From positions 20,034,453 to 20,098,452 of the forward strand of contig NC_044023.1 of assembly GCF_900496995.4 (NCBI RefSeq): a stretch of 64,000 bases of DNA. The letters are read 5' to 3'. Below, in pieces: positions 24,801 to 35,589 of this stretch; position 1 is the first letter of the stretch, and the number at the start of each line of letters is the position of its first letter. Below the pieces are notes generated by a model. That model was not told where the DNA came from, made no database searches, and saw nothing but the letters and a program-made list of their open reading frames with translations. The stretch comes from Aquila chrysaetos chrysaetos. Its lineage: Eukaryota; Chordata; Aves; Accipitriformes; Accipitridae. Both the position numbers and the translations under genes were made by a program.

Positions 24801-26660
24801 CCCAGTCCAAATCTTGAAGTCAGTGGAGTTTTTAGCATGAACTTAAATGTCAGGCCAGCTTGAAAAATGACACCGGCCTGAAATCTCAACAAGTAGCGGG
24901 TATGGCGACGTCCGATTTGCAACATTAAATGCTTGGAGTACTGTGGGGTGCTTCTAGCTCTGCTGTTACATTTGGAAAGAGTTTGCTAGGAAAGGGGCTG
25001 AAATATTTGGCCCCAGCCAAATTATCTTGTTGGGTAAAGGTCTCATTCAGAGGTCGTGCTAGAGGTGGAGGATGAGCAGGGAGATGCGTAGCCCACAAGC
25101 TGTCATCGTTTGCTTTTCCAGTACCAGATCTGCACCAGGGGAGGCAAAGCTGCCTCCCAGAATGGTGTGAAGCCAGTAGCCTTGAGGAAAAAGGGCAGGA
25201 ATTTGGCTTAGTCCGATAGCAACAATTCTTTCCCGGGGCTCTACCTGGATGTGATACAGCTACACCTCCAGAAGGCTGCTCTGCCATATGCTGTGGGACT
25301 GCCCTGGGATATGTTGTGCTGAGCTCAGAGGAGAGCAAAGCTGACATTTTCCCTCCCTTCCCAGCAAAGGATGCGTGGAGTTTGGCTGGACCTCTGCCAC
25401 TAGCCCCACATGGTAAAGCACAGTCACTTTGCTCCCCTGTAGCAGCTGCCCTTGCTCAGAACTGCCAGCAAACCACCCCAAGAGAAGCGGCTCCGGACAG
25501 AGTAACGGACATATTGGCAGAATGCCTTGTTAAGTATCTCAAGGCACTTCATTAACTTAGGCTGCAGATCAGATGATTCCGTGCAGTTTCAGAATACCCC
25601 AGAAACCTTATTAGATAGTTATGCTGCAAATCAAAAAAACTATTAGAAACATGGCAGGGGGGCTGTTTTCTAATAGAGGTTCCTTAAAATCCTCAATTTT
25701 AGCACAGCTTCCTTTATAGTTGCTCAAAACACTGCACAGGCTACAATTAACTCTATTGTGATACGAACCAGGAAGCGTCTCCCATGCTATGATGTTCTTA
25801 AGCTTCAGACTATTATAAAGTATATGACATCTCAAAGAAATGGAGCCATCCGAGAAAGACCGTCGGTGAAGATGGTCTCTTAAAAGCTGCTGCAAAGTCG
25901 TGCTGGGCTGGGGCGGTGTTGATGAAAGTCTTACCCCAAACCTCCTTTTATGCTGGTGACCTCTGATGCCATGTCATTCATGAAGAACCTTGTGTGGGGT
26001 AAATCCTTACTCATCCATCGGTTGTAGAACTGGTGACCAAGAGCTGATTTTCCAACAGGCCTGACATCTGCGGCCCTCTGACTTTCCCTAGAGCTGATGA
26101 TGCTGAGCATCTCTGAGCCTATTTTTGGTTGGTACAAGTCATTAACTGCCCCACACCTTGGTACTTTATCTGAAAAATGATTAATTATTCTTACTCACCT
26201 TTGTAGCGCACAGAACTACTGATGGCAAGAGCAGAGCATTATCACGGGTGAACAATCGCTGACTACATAAGCTTTCATCACTTAACTTTAAAGTCAAGCT
26301 AAGCCTTTAATGCCAGCTGTTGCATTTCTGTATTTCTATTCATGTTTAATGACCTCAGTACTTGCACTCTGTCTTTGATCTTGTGAGTCATGCATGGTTG
26401 TACTGTGGATGTATTTATCGGAAAGCCACTTTCTTCAGTGCCACATTTTTCACCTCTACCGTGACCAGGTTGATAGCGCAAAGCACTTTGTGTAGGAGGC
26501 TTTCAAGTTCAAAGCTAGTCTTGCAAGGGCACAGGGAAGCTATGAAGTCCCAGTTAATTTCAGGCAGTCATCACAGCCCTAACAGAGTAGGCAGAAATCA
26601 AGAGATCGCCCAGTGAAAAGAAAGCCCGTCCTAAAGTTTCTGAATGTTATTTACTGGTGT
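21880..26660. other. Intergenic, GPR27-PROK2 interval, left part: nothing recognised
   Basis: AT-moderate unique DNA with only short chance open frames. No splice-bounded coding segment, RNA gene, CR1 copy or tandem array was seen. Confidence 0.6.
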
Positions 26661-26663
26661 GTC

Positions 26664-26666
<3 letters not shown>

Positions 26667-26702
<36 letters not shown>
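26667..26702. repeat. A36 homopolymer
   Basis: An uninterrupted run of 36 A, preceded by GTCATT. It is the longest homopolymer in the window. The upstream 200 bases show no gene-like or LINE-like body, so it reads as a simple repeat and not the tail of a retrocopy. Confidence 0.9.
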
Positions 26703-26705
<3 letters not shown>

Positions 26706-26779
26706 TGTGTTTTTGTGTGAGGATGATTAACCTTTGGAACAAATCATCCAGGGAAAAAAAACGGATCTTCCATCTGTGA

Positions 26780-27700
26780 GACGTGCAGTGTGAGCCTGCG
26801 TGCCTGCCCACGGCACACCTGCCCAGGCGCCTGCCCCCTGCCCGACCGGGGTCCCTGCGCCGGGGTCTGGGACTCAGCCCGCGCACGCAGGGAGAAAAAG
26901 AAATCAGAAACACTAGTAAACAGCACCAGAACCCTCTCCGTCTCGCAGTGATTCACCCCTTCCTTTTCCTAACTGTTTTACAACACCCATTTTATCATAC
27001 CTTATAAATACCAGTGCTTGCTTCTCTCGGAAATTTCAGCAGAGGTAGAGCTAAAATGGCTTTGTCATTAAAAAAAAATCCACAGAGGGAAACACGGGAA
27101 GATTCAGAAGGAAGGGCTGAAGTCTGGGTGCTTTCTGACAGCGAGAGGAAGGAATGATTTAGTGGAATATTACCTCACTCCATCGAACCACTCAATCTGT
27201 CCCCATCTGTCACCAAGTGCTTGCAGGAGGGTGATGGAAAGGAAACCGTTGAGTAGCTTGATAGTCAAGTAAATCAGCCGGGCTTTTTCCTTTTCCTCCC
27301 TCATTAGGCCTCGCACGCTCACGCTACACAGCGGGTCCGGCGGCACGCTGCGCCGAGGCCGAGGGAGGAGAGGGGACGGTCCCCCGGGCGCCGGGGGCTG
27401 CAGCGGCCGCGGGGCAGAGGGACCAGCCCGGGCTGCCCCGGGGAGGGAGCGAGCTCCGGCAGAGCTGCGGAAGACATCTGGGCGTGGAGGAAGGCCGATG
27501 AACGTGCAATATGTTCGGCCAAAGCTGCGGTGTGACTAAAGGGGGAGAACGTGGGCACCCGAGCCAAGGAGCCGGCAGAATCACAGGCAGAGGTATAGCT
27601 CGGAGCCACGGCGTGAACGCAAGGAGGGACACGTTTAGGCTGAGCGTCACCCGAGTGCTTCGCGGCAGGGCGATGAAGGATGCTGCAGAAGCCGGGCTCT
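26780..27700. promoter_or_regulatory. Orphan CpG-rich patches between GPR27 and PROK2
   Basis: Two GC/CpG-dense blocks, about 26780-26895 and about 27305-27680, stand out from AT-rich surroundings. The second contains many CpGs, a GCGGCCGC-like core and G/C clusters around 27340-27460. Neither overlaps a recognised exon; the nearest genes are 5-7 kb away. Orphan CpG islands often mark promoters of long non-coding RNAs or enhancers, which is inference here. Confidence 0.5.
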
Positions 27701-28038
27701 GCGGGACCTGCCAGCAGTGCTGCCGGTGGGGATGGGGGTCTCGGCGGTATTTTCCCCCCCTCCCAAGATCCTAAACTCTCAGCCAGCCAGACTTATTCTT
27801 ACTCTCCGTTTGTGCAATATCTGTCTGAGCGTAAGTGCTGATGTAAACCAAATCCAAATAGTTGAAGGCTCTGTTGCAATGTGTGAAAGGTTTGTTAGCA
27901 TCTTTGGGGAGTTTAATGAAACCGGGGTGGGGAGGGAGTCAAAATTATGACACCACCACAGTCAGGAAGTTTTGCCATTGAATTTAAAGCGGGGGGGGAC
28001 GTTCCTGTCAAGGTTTCACCCATGTGAGAGAAGAAATT

Positions 28039-28062
28039 GGGGGGGGGGGGGGGGGGGGGGGG
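28039..28062. repeat. G24 homopolymer
   Basis: A run of 24 consecutive G lies outside any CpG island, preceded by GAAGAAATT. A shorter G8 run lies about 40 bases before it. Such runs can form quadruplexes and are hard to sequence correctly. Confidence 0.9.
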
Positions 28063-30424
28063 AATCTACTAATTTGACAGGATGCAGTGAAATTTTGGAA
28101 AGAGTGAGCATGCTTGCAGCTGCCTCACCAGTGCCTCTCCCTGAGCTGGCCTTTCTGGCAGGTCCCATGAAAGCAGTTAAGAGATGTGCTCTGCTGCCTG
28201 GGCTCCACTGTAGCCTAGAGGAGTAAATAAAGGGTGGGCCCCGCTTCACACCCCCTGAAATTAATAGCAGCTTTACTCGTTTGTGAACTCTCTGCAGCAA
28301 AAGCCACAGCTGCCCGTTCGCACTGAAAGAGCCCACAAACGCCTGCAGGAAGTGACATGAGGGCACTCACACGTACAAGAGAAAAAGTAAATAAAGAAGG
28401 GTCAGCCCTACTCGCTTGGCTGGAACCAGGCTGTATTTTCAGTCTGCTTCTGAACTGCATTACAGCCTTGGGATTTACAAAGCCACGTTACATTTAAAAC
28501 CAGATTTAATCCTTTCCACATGTTGCGATGCTGTGGCAGAGGCACAGCGCTGGGATTTGGGAGGCCGGGGTGGGATTCCCAGCCCGAGAAGAGATACGCT
28601 GCCCATGCGGTGCCATGAGGAGCCCCACGGGAGTCCCGGCGCTCACGCCTGCGGGGCGCTGGCAGGGATGCAGCTACAGCCCATCCTTCCCATGCCGCCT
28701 GCTGGGACACAGCACAGGACGGTTATGCATCCCAGGACAGCTGAGGCTGCAGTGGTGTGGGTACACGCCACGTACAGCGCAGACACGTGCTTTGTCTGGT
28801 CTGTGAGATTCGTAACTTTCTGGGAACAGCGACTTGCCTGTAACACGCTGATATCTGGTGCCATGGTACAAAGGAGCATCGATCTGGGATGCTCTGGGCA
28901 CTCCTGGCACACAATTAACATGTACCCAGTTTCTCAGGCAAACTGGGGTTTGCAGATAAGGCTTTTTGTCATTTTTACATTGTGCAGGCATTCATTCCCC
29001 CCCCCCCCCGTACTACGCTGTCTTACACTCAGACCTTTGGGAAACCCCTGCCATGGGGGTGTTTACAGGTCTGCTATATGGTTATATCGCTCATCCCTCC
29101 TTTCCTGCACACCTTGCTGTTACCCTGCGCTGTACTTCTTGCCATGAAACATGCTGCCATCCACCCTCCCTTCAGCGCGGCAGGCTTACTCGGCTTCAGC
29201 CCTTCACACTCAGCCTTTCCCAGCCCTGACGACCGGGCAGAGCGGCTCAAAGGCTCCACCGTCCTCCGAGGCAGCTGGATGATACGGGGGAATCTGCCCT
29301 GCCAAATCATTGAGATGTATCCTACTGCACTGGGCTGGTCTGCCCACACTCAAGCCTCTCCTTGAGAAATGATAGGTGATTTGCTGTATGTTTGATGTGC
29401 ATTAAACTCATCTCCGTTCCTGTGCTCAGAATTATTGATTAGTCTAACAGCTGTACCCCCGCTGGTTTGGCATTTCATATCTATGTAATAAAGAAAGGCG
29501 CATTGATTTTGCTATTATCAAAATCCTCTTGTATTTGCACAGTCTTTTCTCTTCCTGCAATTTTCTAATTCCTTCTGGAAAACATGTTACACATTGTCAA
29601 GATCAAATTCCTGAGACATCTTGTTTAAATCAAGGGATTCTCAGCACCTTCTGTTTCTTTTGAATATCCATCTGTGCAGTAATAACAAATCCAGAGCTAC
29701 TGGGGCAGGGGGAAGGCATCAGCGAGGACCTCGCCTGTGGTCATACTCACAAATTAACAAAATATCCCTTGACAAGGTATGCTATAAAATCTCCTAACTC
29801 ACTACAGTTACAGGATAAGAAAAAGTCTGTAGGTTCCAGCTCACCTGCAAAGGAACAAAACCCACCTTAATGCTGATTTTTACTTCAGAGTGACCCATGT
29901 CCTGCTGCTCCAGCCCCTTTTCTCAACCACCAAGCTAAACTTCAACCTTGTGTTAAGCAGCCTCACATTAGCTACTTAGGGTGACCTGTCTCCTAGGCAA
30001 GCACCCATGCATATCTGAGTCCTACTTACCACACAACCAGGAGAATTTATGTTGTTTCACCCCCTCATTCAAAGACTTTGTAACTTTTTTTTTTTTTTTT
30101 TTTTAAAGTGACCAAATTTCCCAGGGGGGAATTGTGGGCAGGAGGATGTAGATGAGGCTGAATTTCAGCTGGGTTTTCTCCAGCTCAGCAGCAGAGCTTT
30201 CCCTCCAGCTCCCTCAGGCTTACAGGTGCGTGCTTGCTCAGCCAGCTGTGCACCCGCAAACCTGAAACACCTTGCTTCACCTTTCCTAATAAGCATGTAA
30301 TCAAATTAAGGCAGCAACTCATTATATGTGGTGGTATCCTTTCCCAAAATGGCTCTCTATTAACCCAATATCTGGTAATAAACACAGAAACTCCTACAGG
30401 TTTGTGTGATATCATCATTATTCT

Positions 30425-30530
30425 ATAGCATATCTGCAACATAAATATTAATATAATATTAAAAATTAATGCACACATTTCTATTAATAATTAATAATAT
30501 TACTCCAATATTAATAAAATTAAACCAAAC
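30425..30530. repeat. AT-rich low-complexity block with short dyads
   Basis: About 100 bases of nearly pure A/T made from ATTAAT and AATATT words, with several short palindromes such as AATATT. It may be easily unwound or act as a matrix-attachment-type sequence, but nothing specific is shown. Confidence 0.5.
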
Positions 30531-33051
30531 GTTGGCACAGATCTCCTAAGTGAAGTGAATAAAGGAAAGTGTTTAAACAAGGCTCTCTCCTAACAAGCTA
30601 CACGTACGAATGAGACTTCTCCCTTTCAGAGAGGTGTTTCCAGGGCTGCACGGGTTTTGTTCTCTTTCCTTGTCTGATTTCTCCTGCAAGGGCCTGCCCC
30701 CTTCTCTTCTTCCCAGGCAGGCGAGGAAGCTGTTCCTGACCTGGGATTATTGCCAGGGCGATGCTGAGGCAAACCGAGCAGCACAGGGGGCTGCAGAAAA
30801 CCTTTCACGGCAGAGCCGGCTCAAGGCTGGCCACCTTTTCCATCATTCATATTGAGTCCAGTTTGCTGTGCCCCTCAAGTCAAAAGCTGGCTCAAGGGAA
30901 AAGCAGAGGGGCAGGCATGGTCATTTGCATTTCAAATACTTCTTGTGGTCACTAGTTTATCTATTATCACTGTAAAGCAAAGGGCTTTCCCCCCCCCCCC
31001 CTTCCACTGCAGAAAGAAATTAAAGGCACTTTGCAGGTGTGCTTGGGTTAGGAAATCTCCCCCAGGACAAGAGAAAAGATAATTGATTAGGACTGAGTTT
31101 AGGAAAGAATTGGGATGCAAAAGCTTAATCTTCCTCCCAAAATGATCTCTCAGATCAACTAACCTTCATTGGGAGTGTCAATTAATGAGAATCAAATTAG
31201 TAGAAGGGGAATCATCATAATGATTGCCAAGTGAATATAGTGGGGATGTAGGACAGTGAGGTTTTGCCTTTAGCTCTTCTATGCCAGCAGCCACGCTCGC
31301 GCGGCGGGCAGACCGGCTGCGGCAGGGAAGGTGCGGAGAAGTCCCTTGGAGGCAAGTGCAGGATAATGTCTCTCTCAAAGCAGCACCTTCCTAATGCCCT
31401 GTCCAGGAGCATCTGCAGGACACGAGTACTTTGACCTCCTATGGATGGTGTGAACTTTGATCTCGTGTAATTGGGGCTGTTCTCATTACCCAGATAAATG
31501 CCTAATCCCACAAGTTAATTGGCACAAATTACAACTACAAAGCTGCTCTGCTTTTGCCTGATAAACTCTCCTAGGAGTTCAGCATGGCAGGTCTAAGGCA
31601 GTCATCAGATATAATTGTCCACTCATTTACAATGATAGAAACCAGGATTATTACCTTCAGTGGAGTCACTGGTGATTTATGCCAGTGGGAGATGAGAAGC
31701 AGGGCTGGCGTTTCCTGCTATGGTTCATTCTTTCGAGCACCAAGAAAATGTGCTTTGGTAAAAATGAATGGAGCAAGAGATGGGACACATACACACTTGG
31801 GCTGCTTCTATTTTCCTTCTTGATTCTCCCTTTGAGTGTAAGTTGAAGTCCATGGTATTAAGCTAATTTTATACTGATAGACATGGACAGAAAAGCAAAA
31901 AAGACAGAAAAGTCTTTAAATCCAGGTTATCGGAATTTCTGCAGTGCTCACATGTCACTGCATTAGCATGGGAATGAGCTGGTCTTTCACCAGCACAATT
32001 CAGCCCCTTGGGTTAGCGATGAGCCCCTCTAAGACTTCAGATCTAATACAGGTACTTTGTACCTGATTACATTAATGCAAACCACATATAAAATTACCAT
32101 TTGGTGGCACCTCAGACTTCTTTTTTTTTTTTTTTTTTTTTTCTACAGGACCTGAGTCTGTTGCCACTTGCACAGCTGCTGTACCGCCACCGCAAAGGGT
32201 GAAGCAAAATATATAGAGCCCTGGGGTTGGGCTGTCTTGAGCCAGGAAGATGCAATCCTATCTCTCAAGACATTTTTTTTTTCCTAACCTGTGCAGGATC
32301 CACAAGGATCTGGCAAAATAACAAGTCCAGTTGTTCCTTTCTGTCTCCTCAGGGAGGCTGTGGAGCCCAGCGAAAGGTACCTGGTAAACTCACTGGGATG
32401 TTTCTCATCTTCTCTAAGTAATACAGGTGTTTGGCTTAATACAAGCATGCTAACTTTTCTCCCCCACTTCCCCATCGTCATCAGCAGCAAAGCACTGATT
32501 GTTGAAAGATGAATGACTTCACTTTTCCAGTTCCAGCATATGTTTGCATGTCTGAGAGCAAGAAATGTGTGAAACTCACACAAACTATTGGAATTCCAGC
32601 TCCAGGGATGACAAGTAAATATGAAGTTGCACAGCATTTCATAGAAAATCCACAAATTTGAAGTTCGCTGGGCTAAAGTTGATTCTTTGAGGCACGTGCC
32701 AAGAAAAACCTCTTGTATTAGCTACACCAAGATTCCTCCATCGTCTAAGACTGCAGCTTGGTTGAGGAGTTCATGCCTTGTAAACTGCTGAGTTTCCCTA
32801 AAAGCAGCCAGAGGCATATAATCTTTTGCTAAGCTATCCGTAAGCAGCTCTGCTAGCTTGGGTGAATCGAGTGTGTGATAGCAGATTACACTGAATAAAA
32901 ATGGAAAACCACAATGACAAAATAATGTTATAATATTAAAATAAATCAAATCATATACTGCCATTATTCTGATACAGAATTTTTACACAGCAAATTTGAT
33001 ACATATACAAGAAGTCAGGCAGCCCATTACAATAAACTTCAGGGTTCCTTT

Positions 33052-33057
33052 TTTAAT
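33052..33057 (-). terminator. PROK2: Candidate poly(A) signal for PROK2 (variant)
   Basis: ATTAAA on the minus strand about 680 bases after the PROK2 stop codon. Further ATTAAA copies lie at 33163-33158 and 33619-33614. No canonical AATAAA was seen on the minus strand between the stop and about 32.0 kb, so the true 3' end is uncertain. Confidence 0.3.
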
Positions 33058-33733
33058 ATAAACTACATCTTAATACATAGTTTGAGATGATCAGGTAGTT
33101 TTACACCAACTCAAGTAACAACTTCTTCTCATCTTAGAATACTAAAATAACAAAATCTTTTAATGCTTTGAATATTGAAATGCTTTGGTTCCACCCACCA
33201 CTTTTAAAAAGTGTAAAAACTACATCTATTGGTTAAACTTTTACCCTAGAGATGCGCCTAACTTACAAATACAGTTATATTAATAAAGATACGAAATGTA
33301 ATGTAAATACAGGTTTTTAGCAATTGTCATATGCTTGACACTATGCAGTTATTCAACTCTCAGTTCGATTCAGGCATTCCAAAATGTAAAAACGTGGCCA
33401 AAATTTTCCAAAACTGACAATCTTGGATGTTTTCATTCTGGGGTTAAGCTGGAACCATGAAGACCATGAGATGGTTCAGAAAGCATTAAGCTCCTGCCCT
33501 CAGAAAGCAATATTGCTTTAGCAGATGTCCTTTTGCTCAACCCAAAATGAAAGCATCCGCCACCGCGAGTCCTGAAAACCTTGGCCACTACAACACAGTA
33601 TCTCATCTTCAGTTTTAATGTTGGTGAGGCAGGAAAGTATGGTAAAGGGTTTCCCCTGGCAAGTACCTTGTTCATCACAATAACAAGAAAAAGAATACAT
33701 CGAGTGGCTCTTTCTAGCGCAGAATAGCTCCTG

Positions 33734-33859
33734 CTAAAAAAAGACATCTTCTTTTCTGAAGTCCGGTAAACATTTGAATTTGCTGGGAGAAGTCCGTACG
33801 CAGGCCAGGCTGGGGAGACACGGGCAGGTGTGGTGCATCCGCCGTCCGGAGAAGGGAAC
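33734..33859 (-). CDS. PROK2: Prokineticin 2, third (terminal) coding exon
   Basis: The exon follows a good acceptor (CCTTGTCCCCAG, AG at 33861-33860) and encodes 41 residues plus TAG. It opens [20 protein letters not shown], the second half of the prokineticin (AVIT/colipase-like) fold, with four cysteines: the TCPC pair, LAC and FKC. Together with the six in exon 2 this gives the ten cysteines that form five disulfides in the family. The first residues differ from the mammalian VPFFGRR (Phe to Ser). After the last cysteine there are 11 residues ([11 protein letters not shown]) instead of the short CLAQK-like end of the mammalian protein. The exon begins in phase 0, fitting exon 2. It converges on GPR27 about 12-13 kb away. 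The 3' end of the mRNA is not certain. Confidence 0.93.
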   Translation of the reverse strand, partial: VPFSGRRMHHTCPCLPSLACVRTSPSKFKCLPDFRKEDVFF

Positions 33860-34205
33860 CTGGGGACAAGGAGCACGGACATCAGGGACAGGGAGCACAG
33901 CAGCCGTGGTGCTCGGGGGGCGGGTGGATTCGGATCAATAGTGGGGATACGGGGATAACTCCCCCCACCGCAGTTAGATCCCCACGAGCTGCAGCACGGG
34001 GGCTGGAGAGCAGATGGCAAAGCCAACCCCATCGCATTTCCCGGTCAAGCCACAGTTAAGAGCGAAATATAGCAGTCCGTGTCGCTGTGTAAATCTACAT
34101 CTGTGACGCATGTTCTCCATTTACTCCCATTTCATAAAGGAGTTTGTTGTGAAACTACACTGGCCTTTAGCATCACGTTTTGCGGTGTTTACTGTGCAGG
34201 GGTTT

Positions 34206-34237
34206 CTGCCTGCCGCGATTCCTGCCTGCCGCGATTC
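34206..34237. repeat. Short tandem duplication, 16-base unit
   Basis: The unit CTGCCTGCCGCGATTC occurs twice in perfect head-to-tail order inside PROK2 intron 2. Confidence 0.8.
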
Positions 34238-34299
34238 CTGCGTTGTCATACGGCACACAGCAGCCTGTCAGCCGCGTAGCAGGACCCGGGAACCGCAGG

Positions 34300-34420
34300 A
34301 TCCCGTAGTAATTCAGGCTGGAAGGGACCTCAGGAGGTCATCTCGCCCGACCTCCCGTGGAGCAGGATCCTTTCCACCACAAGGCAGAGGTTTCTGAATT
34401 CATTCCACCCTCCTCCAGCC
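34300..34420 (-). mobile_element. CR1-like LINE remnant (antisense 3' fragment)
   Basis: The plus strand reads GGCTGGAAGGGACCTCAGGA from 34317, followed by GGTCATCTCGCCCGACCTCC. This is the reverse complement of the well-known 3' end of avian CR1 LINEs (GGAGGTCGGGC...GATGACCTCCTGAGGTCCCTTCCAGCC). Only about 100-120 bases are recognisable and no reverse-transcriptase frame remains. It sits in PROK2 intron 2 in the same orientation as the gene. Confidence 0.8.
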
Positions 34421-35561
34421 ACGCCGTGTTGCAGGGAGCACACATACGGACTGCATTACCCAAATTTAATTGTGCCACGACGTGCATACGTGCTGACACT
34501 CATTAACAACTTGATCACGAGCTCTGTCTTTTACAGGAGCTGTGCCTCTGCCAGCACATGAGCCGAGCCCAGCAGGACAGCCTGCTGGAACACCATGGCC
34601 GGGAGCTGCGGTGCTGCTGGCCGGCAGCACGCACTGAGCATCCGTCGGGATGCGGCGAGGGAAGCGCAGAGGTATAAAGCCACTGCTGCAAGCCAGGCAG
34701 GCAGCCCTAATTCCCTCACTTCCAGATTTCTGGGTGTTTTGAGCCTGCGATTTTAATATTCCAGGATTGTTTTGTGTCGGTGTGCAAATTTTCTCTTTAA
34801 GAAAGTCCAAGGGAGAAAATCCCACATGTTCCCCCTGCATCACACCAAGGACCTGCCCGACTCCAGTGACACCCCATCAGGTACAGGGGGGCGAGCGGGG
34901 GGCTCACATCGCCTGCAGTGCCCTGGGCCAGCACCAGCCCCCTGCCCAGCACCGTCTGAAGAGCAGCCCCAGAGCGAGGGACGCCGTGGGCTTCCCCACG
35001 CCACCCACCACGGCCCCTCTGCCCCGGAGAGGCCACCGACCACGGGTGCTGGGGACTCCCCATGGGAATCACACTTCTTGGGTGCCCACGCACAGCGCTG
35101 CAGAAAAAAATAAAATCTGAGCTCCTCAGGCTGGTAAGGCTGACTCAGAGGTACCTCTCAGCCCTCCGACAGCTCAAGTGATTTATTCCAAACGCTACAT
35201 TCGCTGCAAGGAAACGTTCCTTTCAGCGGGACTCCCACGCTGAAGACGTGGCTTAATAACGCACCCGTTTGGGGACAGGCAGCGGGTGACAGCTCTGCAG
35301 GACGGGCGCTTTGCCGGGGCGTGCAGCTTCTGCCTGCGCAGGCAGAGCCTACGTACCCGCAGCCGGTGCCGGCATCGCCGGCTGAGCCGGTGCACGCGTT
35401 GCCACGCCGTGTGCCCAGCACCGGGATTTAATGAGCACGAGGCAATGGGAGTTTGTGGGTGAAAAGAAAACGAGGGACCTGCCGGGGGAGACGCGGGGGT
35501 TACGTGCGAGGTGCAGAGCGGCAGCAAAGCCACCCCTGTGCTGCCAGCTCTGTCTGCTGAC

Positions 35562-35589
35562 CTGCCAAATCTCACCTGCCAAATCTCAC
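35562..35589. repeat. Short tandem duplication, 14-base unit
   Basis: The unit CTGCCAAATCTCAC is repeated twice in perfect order and runs on into CTGCCTGCC, inside PROK2 intron 2. Confidence 0.8.

Larger units (their letters stand above)
27701..33050. other. Intergenic, GPR27-PROK2 interval, right part
   Basis: Unique non-coding DNA with several simple tracts: G24 (28039-28062), C13 (28997-29009), T20 (30085-30104), C13 (30989-31001) and T22 (32121-32142), plus a very AT-rich block near 30425-30530. No gene or transposon was recognised. The left end of the PROK2 3' UTR may reach into the last few hundred bases. Confidence 0.55.

Noticed and set aside
26600..26702. Possible processed retrocopy ending in the A36 run
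   Set aside because: No coding or RNA-like body precedes the A run and no target-site duplication was seen. CR1, the main avian LINE, does not make poly(A)-tailed retrocopies efficiently.
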